Of a DNA stretch of 64,000 nucleotides, positions 21,799 through 34,097 are shown in pieces. The DNA is from Phialocephala subalpina. Lineage: Eukaryota; Ascomycota; Leotiomycetes; Helotiales; Mollisiaceae. Each line of letters starts with the position of its first letter. Position 1 is the stretch's first letter. Location of the stretch: the NCBI GenBank assembly GCA_900073065.1, contig FJOG01000039.1:147964-211963 (forward strand), written 5' to 3'. The position numbers were made by a program, and so were the translations under genes. The notes beneath the pieces are model-generated. The model was given only the letters and a program-made list of their open reading frames with translations, searched no databases and was not told the DNA's origin.

Positions 21799-22410
21799 GG
21801 CCTTGATCGGCGAGTCATTCATGTTTCTAGGGTGTTGCACGGTGAGTTGTGGGATTGGACTTACCGGGTGCTGAAGGTGCTGCATATTGTTGATCGAGTA
21901 CTGTTGTTGGATTTGAGGGACAGGAGTTGCACAGCGAGGGGATTCGGTTTGCAGTGGTGCCTGGGAGTTCAAGGGGCTTCGAATTGAATGCGGCCTACTC
22001 CACTTCCTCTCCAGCGATACATATCATAGGATGAATCCACTCCAATTGAAAATGAGCTTTCAGTCTTTTCTTTTGCTTCTAGGGCTAGTTCCTTATCGTT
22101 TATCGATGACTCCTTTGGCTATTCCGCCTCGTTCTCACGTGGTGATACGAAGCTCTCTCCTTATCGTCGAGCACAAAAACCCAGCTTTCTATCTTCTCCG
22201 CTTCATCTCCTTTATACTCAAGACAACAACGATCTCTAATCATCTTCGATCCCCAAACTTTCGTTCACTCATTCATGAAAACATCCACGTCAAAGATACT
22301 CGTGCTCATCCTCCTCTCCAAACAGAGAAGGAGCAACGCCTCTAGGTACGCGATATATTGTTTTCCACGCCGCTCCACTTTCACGCCCTCCTGCCTTCTT
22401 TGTCTCTTTC
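21799..22410. other. Intergenic region
   Basis: Contains the 3' region of the preceding gene. Short frames such as 22031-22345 have no support. Confidence 0.35.
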
Positions 22411-23560
22411 CCCACCATGTCGCGCTCCATCCCAGCGCAGAATAACAAGCTCACCTTCCACCAGTGTCCGCGGAGCAACGCTCCTCTCCTCTCCTCTCGA
22501 AAGGGAGACGGGACTCGGGTCCTCAAAGGCACGCTTTATCCCCGTTCTTCTATGCCCCTTCACGCCCTCCCGCCTTCTCTGTCGCGAGCTCCTTCCCCGC
22601 CAGATCGCGCTCTACTCTCACATGAGCATCAAGCTCACTCTTTGCCAGCTCTTCGTCGCCATCCAGTCTCAAACATGCTCAATGGAGCAACGCTTCTCTC
22701 CTTCCGAAAGGTACGCTTTGTCTCCGCCTTCCACGCCGCTCCTCCTTCACACACTCCTTCCCTGTCAGATCGCGCTCTGTCCCGCTCTGAACATCACTCT
22801 CACCATCCACCTTCCCACACTCTTGCCTTTACTACCCTTCCTCGCGGAATCGCGCTCCGTTCCACCCCGAACAAGCTCATCTTCCCCCTTCACTCACACT
22901 TGCTTCCAAAAGCTCGTGCCCCTCCAGTTCGCGCTCCGTCCCCACTCCGAACATCAAACTCACTTTCTTTCTTCACTCTTACTTACCCTCGCTGCCTCAT
23001 TCACCGGTAGATCGCGCTCCGTTCTACTCTGAACATCAAGCTGATCTCCAGTCTTCAAGAGCAATGTTCTCCAGTCTAGCTTCCTTCAATTGAGCCATCG
23101 GCAACCCCTCTGCTACCTCGACTGTGCCATTGAGAGCGACAAACCGTTCTCGGTAAACGTCGACAGAAACATTGATACACCAGCCATTTTGGAGCCAGGA
23201 ACTTGGAGCCCGCTCAGACAAATTATGGAGAATTCATCGTCCAGTTTCCAACAACATTCGTCTTCTCTCGTCTTGATTGAGAGAGGGGGCCAATTTGGTC
23301 AATGAGACTGAGGTCTCGCGAAGGTATGCTTTGCCCCCCCCCCTTTTTTTTTAATACGCGACTCCGCCTTCCCTCTACACCTTCAGCTTCCTCCTACCGC
23401 GGAGAGTCGCGCTCATATTCCGCTCTATACGCTCCGGAGACACCACTCCCGCCTTCCCTCTACCCTCCTACACTCCCGGAGTCGCGCTCTATACGCTCCT
23501 CGAGCATCACTTCCACTTCCCGCTCCGTTCTCAAACATCTGCCAAAGCTATTTAGATCCC
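22411..23560. repeat. Degenerate CT-rich tandem repeat array
   Basis: A recurring core, roughly TCGCGCTCCGTTCCACTCTG then AACATCAAGCTCA, starts at 22420, 22606, 22771, 22851, 22930, 23013, 23408 and 23483. The steps at 22771-23013 are 80, 79 and 83 bp. The first two steps (186 and 165 bp) are about double, and a second shared segment (GGAGCAACGC...CTCTCC...CGAAAGG) recurs near 22322, 22492 and 22684. The open frames through it are low-complexity Ser/Pro/Leu and not credible proteins. It is a decayed minisatellite-like array. A C9-10/T9 homopolymer at 23332-23351 lies inside. Confidence 0.7.
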
Positions 23561-24186
23561 TCTAGTATTCATACAACTGAATGTCATCGGGACGACAGCA
23601 AACAAGATCTGTCAGTGTTTGCCCTTTATTGGCAGCTGTCTCAAACGCTCATCTGCAAGACACATGCACATACGTTCCACCCTCTTCAAGACACATTGCA
23701 CAAGCACCTCCATACCAATGCTTTCAGGCGGTTCTTGCCTCGATCGCACATCATCACGCTATACCGCCATAACAGGACGGTGCTTCTGGGTGGCTCTCGC
23801 CTCGACAACCCCCTTTCTCAAGCGAGCTCCCATACCAAAGCGACCTTCTTCAGCATACTTCAGTTGTCCCCAGAGATCAGGGTCATTATGCCAACCCTCT
23901 TTTTCAGCAGATTTAGAATCGAAAAGACACCATCGCCAACGCCAATGGGTAGAGGAGTGGCGACCCTCTATTCATCATTAGCTGTATCGCCGGCCTTCAG
24001 TTCGGAGGGTCAAACTTCTGACTGTCGGTCTGGCTGATACTCAACAACAAAAGACCAGGTCAGGCCAAGTCTGGTAGGCCGGCAGCATCGCCTCCTTGGC
24101 TTGACTTGGCAACCCTCTTCTCCCTAGGCTTCAGGTCGTAAGTGAAACTCATGAAAGTGGATGGTGTACATGCTGACTTTTGATAG

Positions 24187-24327
24187 TCCTGAGCGAGCCG
24201 GCACAACAGCACTCCATGGCCGCTTCGTGGATGTCTTCAATTCGGTTTCGGGAGATAAGTGGACGTTTGAAGCTCATCCCGCCTAACTTGACGAAGCGCC
24301 TGGAGTGCTGCTGTGCGCCGCTCAGGA
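24187..24327. repeat. Imperfect inverted repeat (long fold-back)
   Basis: Arm 24187-24216 (TCCTGAGCG... GCACAACAGCACTCCA) pairs with 24302-24327, where GCACA(A/G)CAGCACTCCA matches 15 of 16. The stem continues as GGC(C)GCTTCGT, then GGATGNNCTTCAA, towards a loop of about 20-25 nt near 24243-24265. As a result both strands encode similar peptides (AQQHS on each). A single-stranded transcript would form a hairpin of roughly 140 nt. Function is unknown. Confidence 0.7.
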
Positions 24328-24633
24328 GGGCCTCGAGGAAATCTCGCGCACCGAACCTGATCACACCGTATCTTCAACTATGACAATTTCTGTCCCAGTT
24401 GGGCCCTCCCCAACATCGACGATGTTGTTACACAACCATTGGGCTCGGATTGAGCAGCAGGAGGCCGAGGCTGCCATCAATGCGATGAACAACATCGAGT
24501 GAGTTCATTCACTTTCAATATAGCGGGCGAAAGCTGATTTAGGCAGGTTCGATGGCCATACCATGTGTTCTGCTTTCCCGACACACCCAGTGAAGGGCAT
24601 GCGGCTCCTCAGAAGGAAAGACCGGGCCAGAAA

Positions 24634-24743
24634 TTGTACAACTATGGGGCCGCCTGAGAGAGAGCTTGTCTCTTTTCTCTCCTCATCGTTGTACAACTAT
24701 GGTGGCCGCCTGAGAGCTTGGTCTCTCCTGCGCTTGGATAGCT
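24634..24743. repeat. 55-bp tandem duplication
   Basis: Two copies of TTGTACAACTATGG(T)GGCC followed by GCCTGAGAG and CTTG-TCTCT start at 24634 and 24689. The second copy has a one-base insertion and a short internal deletion. Confidence 0.75.
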
Positions 24744-25743
24744 GGAGGTGTGAGAGTTCATCATGAACTGCACCTACCCTGCTAAGCGACAGGATGCCCA
24801 TGTCCATACTGTTGCTCTGATAAACGATCGCACAAGCAGATTCTGGTTCATCATGCGAATTATGTGCCAACACATTTTCATAGACTTATTTACTATGAAG
24901 GGTTGGTATGGCTTCAGCGAGGAATGCGATGCCAAGCTTGACGTACGTACAGAGTTTTCTAAGAGAGGTTTGTTACACTTCTTGCTAATAGATGAAGTGG
25001 TATTGACTGGTGTGCTCTAGGACTTCAGAATGAGGCTCGCTAGAAGTTGGTTGACCAGGGGACGGGGGAGAGAAAAAGTCGAAGGGAAGCATATTAGGAG
25101 GAGCGGAGGTGGTGGCGGCGGCCGAGGTAGTGGTGGTGAAGAAGAGAAGTTAGCGAATACCTACTGTTGTATATACTTCTATTGAAGCGCAAGGAGATAT
25201 ACCGCACCTAAGAATGAAAAATCTCTTACAGATACCTACTTGTTTCCCCAATGTTTCTCATGGCTCTTGAAAAGCTCAATTCCTTGCCAATTTCACACAC
25301 ATAACCGTCAACCCGTTCGACCTTTCCTCATCGTACGTCCTTCACTTTTCAATTCCTTTGATACTTCGAGATTATTAATAAGGTTAACGGTCGAAACTAA
25401 TAAGATTGATGTGTAAGGGCAAGAAGGAAATTCTCCCTTTTAGAATGTACTAGTGGCTATGGGACATTGAAGAAACTAGACGGTGCCGCCTTCAATAACG
25501 AAAATGCATTGACTTTATATGCCGTAATGCGGATATCTCAAGGAATCCTACGATTCCCTGATTGGTGCATTGTTTAGCCTGTATGTGTTTGCCGTGATTG
25601 GCTGCAAGCGCAACCTTACCTGATTTTAGGCATCCACTCACCTTTTGATATTATGGAGAGCTCACTCGCAACCATCGTTATTGTTTCTGAACGTCGAATC
25701 AAACCGTCTAGTGGGGTCAAAATCTGGCACCTTGCGCCTCAAT

Positions 25744-27785
25744 ATGTCCACGAACTCATATCTCACCAACATCAGCGGAGGACTCTTATGTGTCTGTTGC
25801 CGTTCTATATTTTCCGTGCCTCTTGAGGGGGAAGGGTATGGGAACACAAGTTTTCAAGCTTTCTACAAGACTGAGATTACCACGCAAGATATAGTGGAGG
25901 GTGCTGGAGCGTTGTGCACGATTTGTCGGGATCTCTTTCAAAAGTTCTCAAATCATGAGGCTTTCAAGTGTGTTCAACCTCTTCAAGTCTGTTACAACCT
26001 TCGAGCTTTCACTAAAATTGGATTCTATGTGGTACTCGAGGTTTTACTGAAGGCCAAAGAGGATAATGGGGGTGCTAGTCTTGCCAATATGCACTGGAAG
26101 CTCGAGCAGCTTGTGGATGCTGGTATGGTTACCATCCCATCACAAATACTTGTCGTCTTTCTTTTTTAACAAGTTTAGGTGATCGCCATTCTAAGCCAGT
26201 AACGAGCATGTCCACCGGTTCACCAGAGACATTCGAATTTGTACAGAGAAATTTGAAAATCTGTGATGAACGTCATCGTATCTGCGCTGCTTCCAGGCCT
26301 AAAGAAAATTGGTACCCAACTCGATTGATCGATTTAGGCAGCCGGGACCACGAATCTAGCACTGCCAAGCTTGTTATCACATCGCAATGCCAGATCTCCG
26401 GGCAGTACGTCAGTTTGAGTCACCGCTGGGGTGACGGCAATTTTCTGAAGCTTACTTCTGAAACACTTCCTCAGTTGATGGATGCCATAGAGATCTCAAC
26501 ATACCCGAATTCGAAGACCTTTGCAGACGCTTTTGGAGTGACTCGAGCTCTCGGCATTCGGTATATCTGGGTCGACTCCCTTTGTATTATTCAAGACTCG
26601 CCCGAGGACTGGCTTTGCGAGTCAAACATGATGCTCATGGTTTACAAACATGCATACTGCAACATCGCTGCTACCCATGCCGAGAGCAATGCAGGGCTAT
26701 TCCGTAGCAGAAACCCGATAACATGGTCCACAGACTTACAATTGACCGCATACGGACCGATTTCTGGCACTTTTCGACTTTTGAAATCACATCAGTGGCA
26801 GGAAGAGATTGACAACGCGCCGCTAAATCGCCGTGGCTGGGTGGTCCAAGAGCGGCATATATCGAGTCGAATTGTGAACTTTGCTTCGGAACAAGTCTTC
26901 TGGGATTGTTACGAGCTGGAGGCCTGCGAAACCGACCTCAGAGGTGTCTTTTTACGCTATGACGAGAATATTTCCATTCCGAAAGCATCTAAGAGGTATC
27001 AAGGACCTCTCGAAACCTTGAGGACAGACCTGCAATTCTTAAACAAATGGGCTGTTATTGTCCACCAATACTCCACCAGTGAACTGAGCTTTCCCGAGAA
27101 GGACAAGATTATTGCCATTTCAAGCATAGCTCAGCACTTGCAAGAAACATGGCAGATAGAGTACTGCGCCGGACTGTGGCGGAAACCAGTACTTGAGCTA
27201 CAGCTTTATTGGACAACACCTGTAAAAAATTGCGCAAGTACATCAAGGAAAAGGCCAAGGACGCTGCGCGCACCATCTTGGTCCTGGTTGTCCTATGACG
27301 GGAGTGTTGTCGTGAACAAGGAATTGTATCAATTTGTGCATTATCTCGCCCTCGCCAGAGTCATGGATGTCCGTCTTCAACAAAGTATAAGCGCCTCTGA
27401 TGACTTGATTCTTCTCGGATACCTGGAGCTACGCTGCATTCTCTACCCATTGATATTAAATCATGAGACAAAGCGTTACCAGGCAGCGGACCCAGCGTTG
27501 AGAGATCCCGATTATAAGATACACACGGTATTTGACTATTGTGATGATCTGCCTGGCAGCATATTCTTTGTTCCGCTTTACAGAAATCCATCATACTACG
27601 ACAAGATTTCCTTTTTACTTCATGGGATTCTAGTAAGGCCTTCTGAACAGCCCAACAGCAGTTTCATGAGGTGTGGGACCTGCAGAGTGGTCCTGAAATC
27701 CCCAGGCCTCAACGCTGCAAGTAAGAAGGAGAAATTCCATGTGGATTTTAATGAAACCGATGGATGTCTGATTCGACTTTATTGA
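25744..27785 (+). CDS. HET-domain protein (heterokaryon incompatibility type)
   Basis: Exon 1 (25744-26122) and exon 2 (26179-27785) give 661 aa across a 56-nt intron (GTATGG donor, TTTAG acceptor; junction LVDAG-DRHSKP). The N-terminal part has Cys pairs (LCVCCRSIF, ALCTICRDLF) often seen before HET domains. The HET domain starts near residue 203: YVSLSHRWG, then GIRYIWVDSLCIIQDSPEDW and YKHAYCNIAATHAESN, with NRRGWVVQERHISSRIV closing it. HET proteins trigger growth arrest or cell death on non-self recognition, though most have no tested partner. The frame is intact. The ATG at 25653 opens another frame and was rejected. Confidence 0.9.
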
Positions 27786-28890
27786 TGGTATAGAAAGACA
27801 TCTGATAACTTCGGTTTGCCAAGGATGAATTAACTCGCTTAAACCCCTTTATCATTTGGGCTGGTATTTCTTCTCATCTTTGCTGCAAGATTTAATCACC
27901 TCACGCATTCATCATTCTTCGCGCATAGCAAATGCCTCTTCCAGTGATTTTCATTTCACTTTCGCTGAGATGTAATCCCCTCGTTTCTACTTGATTCACC
28001 CGCCAAATTTCGCGGGGCGATAAAGGGACTTCTAGCAGATGACATCTCAACCTCAACACACTTTCCTCACTACACAAGACAATCACACCACGAACCACAA
28101 TGTTCCAAGTTACTGCATTCAGCTCGCGCAGGATGTATAGAGGCTCGAATGCGAAATTGCTCCTTCGCTGATGACCAATCTCTGGTTGCTTTCGGCGGCG
28201 GACGTGTAGAAGAGTCGTGAAGGGGTGGAGCGTGGCTGGTGAGCTGCTCCATCTTGGATGGTAAGATTCGATTTGAAAGGCGCATGGTGAGAGGTACACC
28301 ATCAGGCAACACTGAGGAGCGAAGGCTGGTGGCCCGTCCTTCGCAGATGGTATATAGCTTCTACTCCGTATTACGGTGTCTTCTGCTAGTGTGCGATACC
28401 GAGTGAACGAATCCAGAGAGGTTTCCAGTCGTGTATGCCAAGTTCAGGATCCGAAAATCCTCTTAATCGCGACTCCCGATGTGCAGAATACGCGACAGAG
28501 AGTGCCATGCAATTGTCCTGGCATTGGAGATACTTTGAGAGTGATCTTATAATTGAAGTTCGAGCAGAATCCGATGAAAGGTGGGAGGTGCTTTCATGGC
28601 TGCAATATTCTTGAATTCAATCTCTGATGAATGTCCCTGCCTTTCTGGTACTTTGGGATATCCGTTTTTGCAATACCGCGAGCGCGTGTCATCGGTCGTT
28701 GAAAGTCAATTAGACAATTGAAAGGTTCGAGAGATATTCAGGAACATGCTGGCGGAGTGAGAAGGGTTGGTGTTTGCTGTGTGATCACCTTACTTGACAC
28801 GGGAAGAACCCCGAGGCGACCCGGCTGGTGCAGCGGAACAGCGGATGACTAAGCACGGTCGACTTTTCTGAACCGCACTTCACTTCTTTC
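27786..28890. other. Intergenic region
   Basis: Short frames at 27901-28302 (minus) have no similarity I recognise and no clear splice context. Nothing else is supported. Confidence 0.35.
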
Positions 28891-29352
28891 GTACTCTTTT
28901 CTTCAAACCAACTGCTCGTTCTCGACCTCGAACAGCCGTCAATTGTGGGAAGAGTTGTTCGGAATGACGTTTCAGACGATCCTCCAATCTGCTGTTATTC
29001 GGCAGCTTGTACGAATCCACAGTCACCATGGCCCGTGACATGAAGCGCAGCAGTCTCATTGGATACCTTCTCACTAGGCAACAAGCTCCTCAGATATCAA
29101 AGTCCCAAGGCTCCTTCTGCCTTTTCATATATATTTGTGTCCTCACAGCAATCTGAGCCAGAGGAATCGGCACTTTCACAGGGGTTGGAAAGCCACAACG
29201 TCTCCGAGCGTTCAAATCAGGATACCTCATCTCTGCTGGAGGAAGCTGACAGTCAATCAAGCCGTGTTGGAGACGTTACCCCGGAGACTTCCGTGTCTCA
29301 GAGGATTAAGGAGGGAGCATTTAAAAAGCCAAAAAAGGGGTCGGCCTGTTGA
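28891..29352 (+). CDS. Possible small hypothetical gene, structure unresolved
   Basis: A protein-like 3' frame ends at TGA 29350-29352: SSQQSEPEESALSQGLESHN... to KKPKKGSAC, which is acidic, Ser-rich and then basic. It has no ATG of its own, so an upstream exon is needed. ATGs at 28963 and 29029 are available but I could not find one donor and acceptor pair that joins them cleanly. The family is unknown; this may be a decayed exon. Confidence 0.25.
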
Positions 29353-29980
29353 ATTACATCAGCGAATGGTCTCACCGGCCACAAGTCAGTATTTGAGGCG
29401 TATTGTTTGCTGCAAAGTGTTTTGGAAAGCTGTATGATTGTATACAATACAATGAACCCATCGAAGCAAATGACTATACGAATTATTGAATAATCCACCA
29501 GTTGATGTCGCAACACTCGCAGTGCAAGAAAAGTCTATTGGCCTTGGCGATCACCAGTCATATCTGCTTCTGAGTTTCTTTTATAGTGTTCCGCCTAATG
29601 TTACCAGCCAAAGCTCAACTGCCCACTTATACCCCTGTCCGAACATAAAAAAAATATAAATTTTTCAAAGTGCTTAGAAATTTCCAAAAACTTTACAGAT
29701 TATAACGAATACTCAAAATAGCCCGAATCTAATGTTAATTTCCTAAATTGTGGTATTGTGGCCAAATTTGGGTTTGAGCGATTGAGTGGTATGGGCGTTT
29801 GGCTGATTGACCCGGCAGACACCGCGCACAGCCCCCTCTTGCCTGCCCCTTTCCCGTGCACGATGTCTGCCTTTTTCCTCCCAGCGAGCCTCGTCATCTC
29901 GACAACAACACAGAGCAACTTTGATCTGTATACATGTCATGAAAGCTTTTCGATAAAAGAACTTAGCCCCCCTCACTTAC
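29353..29980. other. Upstream region of second HET gene
   Basis: AT-rich around 29640-29760. It holds copy A of the dispersed element at 29632-29785. The last 100 bases are pyrimidine-rich and likely contain the promoter and 5' UTR of the HET gene. Confidence 0.45.
29632..29785 (+). repeat. Dispersed upstream element, copy A
   Basis: Begins CCCCTGTCCGAACA and includes TTTTTCAAAGTGCTT followed by a TTTCCAAAAACTT block at 29660-29693. It then runs through ATTATA, CCCGAAT, TTGTGG and TGAGCG(A/G)TTG in the same order and nearly the same spacing as copy B at 44104-44262. It ends about 195 bp before the HET start codon. It could be a regulatory module or a transposon remnant. Confidence 0.65.
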
Positions 29981-32351
29981 ATGTCTCACTACGCAAGCCT
30001 CATTGAACTGGAAGGTGTCTCGGTCCGCAGCCAGTATGACGAGGACGTCCCCGATATCCCCAGCGATTGGCTTAACAATGAAGCCACCGAAACCTCACTT
30101 TGCAAACGCTGTCAGGCTTTCGACATTCAAGCCTTCGCGAGAGCTGCAAACCGCCGACGGGGCTATCTTCTTGACGACGTTAAGTCGGCGGCGACTGAGG
30201 GCTGCGAATTCTGTGCCCTGCTGCTAGCGAGCGTGAAGGATGTTGCGAAGCCAACATATTTTTATAGGAGCGTCGGCGGTGATAAGACCATTAATCCAGA
30301 TATTTATGTGCATATGACGCTATCAGAAAACTATACAAAAGCGACAGTTGCCCCGGAAAGTCAGGCGTTGTGTGCAAATCGACTTTTGATTGAGCTTGGG
30401 GATAGATTTAGTGATGTGCAAAATGCTTCTGCGCATGAGTTGTGTCTTGCAGCAGATCCAGGTGAGCCAAAGTTGTTGCTATGAGAAAGGGGATAAGAGA
30501 CAGTGACTGACAGCTGCACTCGTAGCAAGCCCGGCCGCAATCAAGGGGGACATAACGGGGCGATATCTCAATCGAGATCCAAGATCAGACAAGCATTATC
30601 AAACAATAGAGAATTGGATCAAAGCATGCTCAACTCACCCAAAATGCAATCAAACAGTATCCGGTTCTGAAAAGATTGATGCTCACAACTCGCCGCTACC
30701 AGCTCGGGCTATTGAGGTAACAAAAAAGAGCAAAAGCCTACATCTTCGCAACACGGAAGGTATGAAAGGAGCATATATATCCTTAACACATCGCTGGAAC
30801 CTCGAGACAGAAAAGTGCAAGACAACCACTGCCAACTATGCAGAGCGCTTACAAGGTCGTGGATTTGGCCAACTTCCGAAACTCTTCCAAGACATCTTCA
30901 GTGTTGCGGAAATGCTTGGTGTGCGATATGTATGGATTGACTCGATCTGTATAATACAGAAGGGAGACGACGGTGCGGACTGGCGGATAGAAGCGCCTAA
31001 GATGGCTCAGTACTACCAATTCTCGCTTTTCACAATTGCTGGAACAATGCAAAACGTGGAGAATGGTATCCTGCATCCCTACCAGGACGACGCCACACCC
31101 TGGGCATCAAAGCTAGTTCGACTTCCATACCGGGATAAGACACACGCCAAAGCCGGCTACTTCTACGTCTACAAACGAAAAGTCCCCCTCGTGGATGAGT
31201 ACTGGTCTTCAGTCCGCGAGAGCATCCTCTTCCGTCGCGGCTGGATCTTGCAGGAGTGGTTACTAAGTAAACGACTTGTCTGGTACACGTCACAAGGGCT
31301 ATTCTTTGAATGTCAGCAAGATACCCCAAGAACAGACGCTCAGGAAATGATCCAGCTTGCACGAGCGAAGCCCGACCTTCAATCGCATCTCTTCTTGAAA
31401 TCTTCATTTCATGTCTCGAATGCTTATATTCTAGACTTCTGGTATCACGCAGTTGAAGTCTATTCTGAATGCCACCTTACGAAACCGGAGCTGGATCGGA
31501 TCCTGGCTATCACGGGTATAGCGAAGGAAGTAGGACGTATCCTGGCCAATCCGAGACAAGAAGTCGGAAGAGAGATAGAGGTACAGAACGAGGTGTTTCT
31601 GTCAGGTTTGTGGCTTCGCGATATTCATCATGGTCTTCTTTGGGAGGAAGATCATTCGTCACAACCTTGGACGGCGCAAATTGACGAGGCGCCATCGTGG
31701 TCGTGGGCCTCACTCATAACACAAGTGAAGTGGCCACAGAGAGGTCAGGGTATGCAGGAGGCGATGACAGTATTGGGCATCTGCCTCAGCAAGCGGGCCA
31801 AGCATGAAGGACCTGAGCATTTGATCGTCAACAAACGCGCGCTTCCGCCACCAAGCAATACAAATCCAGAGCTCAATGTCCCCGGACCGCAGAAAATGTT
31901 ATTTGATCCAACAAATATGTCCTCAGACTTGCACATCCGAGGCAAGCTTTGCACAGTCCATGTCCGTGGCTACTTAGAAACAAAAGGGAACTTATATTCT
32001 GCGGCCATGTCAACCGCTTATTCCCCGATTCCAACGGCGTGCAATTGGAGAGCTATATGCTCGCCTACCCGACCGGAGGTAATCGCTGGATGGGGATCAC
32101 TTGAGCAATTGAAGACGGACAACAGCTGCGCAGACTCTGGTGTAGCTGTTTATGCACTTCATGTGTCGACGAGATATGTAAAAAGTGGGATCTTGATCAA
32201 AAGATCGGATCCTGTGCTCGACGTGTTGTTTCTGGAGAAGGTTGCAGAGGATAGTGATGTGTATAAGCGGCTGGGACTTGGCAGGATTGCTGATGGGCAC
32301 TTGATGAAGGAGTTTCACAAAGTGGATGAGCAAAATATCCGGATTACATGA
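29981..32351 (+). CDS. HET-domain protein, second copy-type
   Basis: Exon 1 (29981-30461) and exon 2 (30526-32351) give 768 aa over a 64-nt intron (GTGAGC donor, CTGAC branch, CGTAG acceptor; junction ADPA-SPAAIKG). The N-terminus has the usual Cys pairs (LCKRCQAFD, GCEFCALLLASVKD). The HET domain starts near residue 244: YISLTHRWN, GVRYVWIDSICIIQKGDDGADW, YQFSLFTIAGT, then RRGWILQEWLLSKRLVW. A DEAPSWSWASL motif follows, typical of this family. Sequence differs enough from the first HET gene that it is not a recent duplicate. It is intact and likely acts in non-self recognition; the partner is unknown. Confidence 0.9.
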
Positions 32352-32368
32352 TAATGCAAATTAACAAC

Positions 32369-34097
32369 TTATGTGACCGTCTCTACCGATCTTCCTGCTC
32401 GCGCCTGTTCTCTCAACTGTCTAAGCCGTTCTTTCTCCTCCTCTGGTGAGTGCTCGAGTACAAAGCCGCCAAACAGAATTAGAATACTGAGTGCGCCACC
32501 AGCCGCAAAGAAAAGTACGAAGATACCTAGAGGAAATCCAGCAAACATCAGGTACAAATTTAGCCACATGATCCTCAAAAATCTCTGTAAATCTTCAATC
32601 GTGTTATCGGGAAGCTTTGCCCCCTCTTCATGAGGATAGTAGAATATGCATGCGTAGCCTTTACCGAACTGAAATGCGGCAAAACCTAAAATGATGACGT
32701 GCCGAACTGTTGATGTTGTTCGAAAGTCTGTGATCCAGGATCGTCCGAGGTGGCCCCAATACCCCGCACAAGGCTGTCTGCTGGCATTATACGCATTAAT
32801 GTATTCAACGCTGCCGGTTCCAACTTTCTTTTGCTCTATAGCGACCTCATATTTTCGACGGCGTGGGTCAATTGCTGTCGAGTTTCCGGCCTCAGAATTC
32901 ACGAAGACTGGTTTCCGCATCCAGGACTTGATTCTAGTCCAATGCTCCGGAAGTGAAATGTAGCTTCGCGTGAAGACTGACCTTTTCAGGGCATTTCTAT
33001 AGGTTGCACCATAGAGAGCAAGTATATAGCCACTGAGCGGTACGTGGAGACTACATTTTGCCTTCCTACATAGGAGGTGAGTAATTGCGTTTTCAATGAG
33101 GGAACTTCTTCACTCACGATGAGAACGAAAGACGCGAAAGTTTGTCTTCATAAATCAGCTGCCAGACCAGCACCAAGATCACGGTACTGGAAATCCCCAG
33201 CAGTGTTGTAGCAAAGTGGTATGAAAACCAGGAGTGTGGACCGACACGGTTTTCGGGCATGTAGTCGAATTTTGCAATAGTTGCACACCGTAGTGGCGCT
33301 CCTGGTTGATTTATTGAGGACGTTGAAGCTGTCGAATCGGTGGTGCTAATCGCGGTTGACACTGCCGCTCCAAGCTCAGCCTCTGGCGGGATTGTCGCTG
33401 GTCGTGAGCCAAGGTTATCATGTCCCTGGGTATGCGCATGGGTGCGGAGAGGCGATATTGCTTGCTGTAGCGCATATGCTAAAGCAAGATGGCCGCTTAG
33501 TGATGAGCTTGACTCTTCGACCGAGGTAGAGGGCGGATCGTCAGAGTAAGGCTCCAAGACTGAGGTATTGACTTCGTCGAGAAGAGATGCAGTGGGTTCA
33601 TACTGCGCATCATGGTCGTCACCGAGAAGGAAACGGTGAACCATCCAAAGGTAGTAGGTACAGAGAGCGAGAAGAACGATCAGACACAAGATAGACTGAT
33701 AATAGCTTATATTGGAAGTCCGATCGGCCTTGAAATTGATATATATGATAGGAAAATGCAATATGAAGATCGGTATGATGGTTGCAGCTGATACTGCATA
33801 GATTGCTCCACGGTAGGCTCGACTTGGACGACGAAAGTGCAGGAATTGATATGGATCTCGGAAAAGATATTGCCAGATGACCCTGCTGGAGACCGAGAGC
33901 AAGACTACCAGAATTTCCAGAAACCTGAGAAAGCCATACTTCGGACCCAGAACACCCCAGTCAAAGTAGAGATGTCCAGCGACCAAGACGAAGTGGAGTC
34001 CGCAGAAGGGTCCGAGAAATAGCCTCCACCATGGCAGTTTGTGGTTGTGGAGCCTACGCACATGATCATTGTAGTAGAGGGGGTCCAGACCAGACAT
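32369..34097 (-). CDS. Polytopic membrane protein of unknown function
   Basis: Exon 1 (34097-33118) and exon 2 (33065-32369) give 558 aa; the 52-nt intron has a GTGAGT donor and GTAG acceptor and restores SFSS-KAKCSLHV. At least seven hydrophobic helices are visible: four in the first 170 residues (FLEILVVLLSVSSRVIW, ATIIPIFILHFPIIYI, ILCLIVLLALCTYYLWMV), one near 315 (LLGISSTVILVLVWQLIY), and three in the last 150 (HVIILGFAAFQFG, YLMFAGFPLGIFVLFF, ALSILILFGGFVL). A Ser/Thr-rich loop of about 130 residues lies between the helix groups, and the tail is charged and helical. I recognise no transporter or enzyme motif. It is convergent with the HET gene, with only 17 bp between stops. Confidence 0.75.

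Larger units (their letters stand above)
23561..25743. other. Intergenic region with fold-back and short repeats
   Basis: About 2.2 kb without a recognised gene. It contains the inverted repeat at 24187-24327 and the 55-bp duplication at 24634-24743, listed separately. A GGAGGTGGTGGCGGC run is near 25098. The final 400 bases are AT-richer and lead to the HET gene start. Confidence 0.4.

Noticed and set aside
22358..23032. 224-codon and 197-codon Ser/Pro/Leu-rich frames
   Set aside because: They are translations of the CT-rich repeat array in two frames and have repeat-driven composition only.
27901..28302. 133-codon minus-strand frame after the first HET gene
   Set aside because: No similarity, no splice context, and its composition does not differ from neighbouring random frames.
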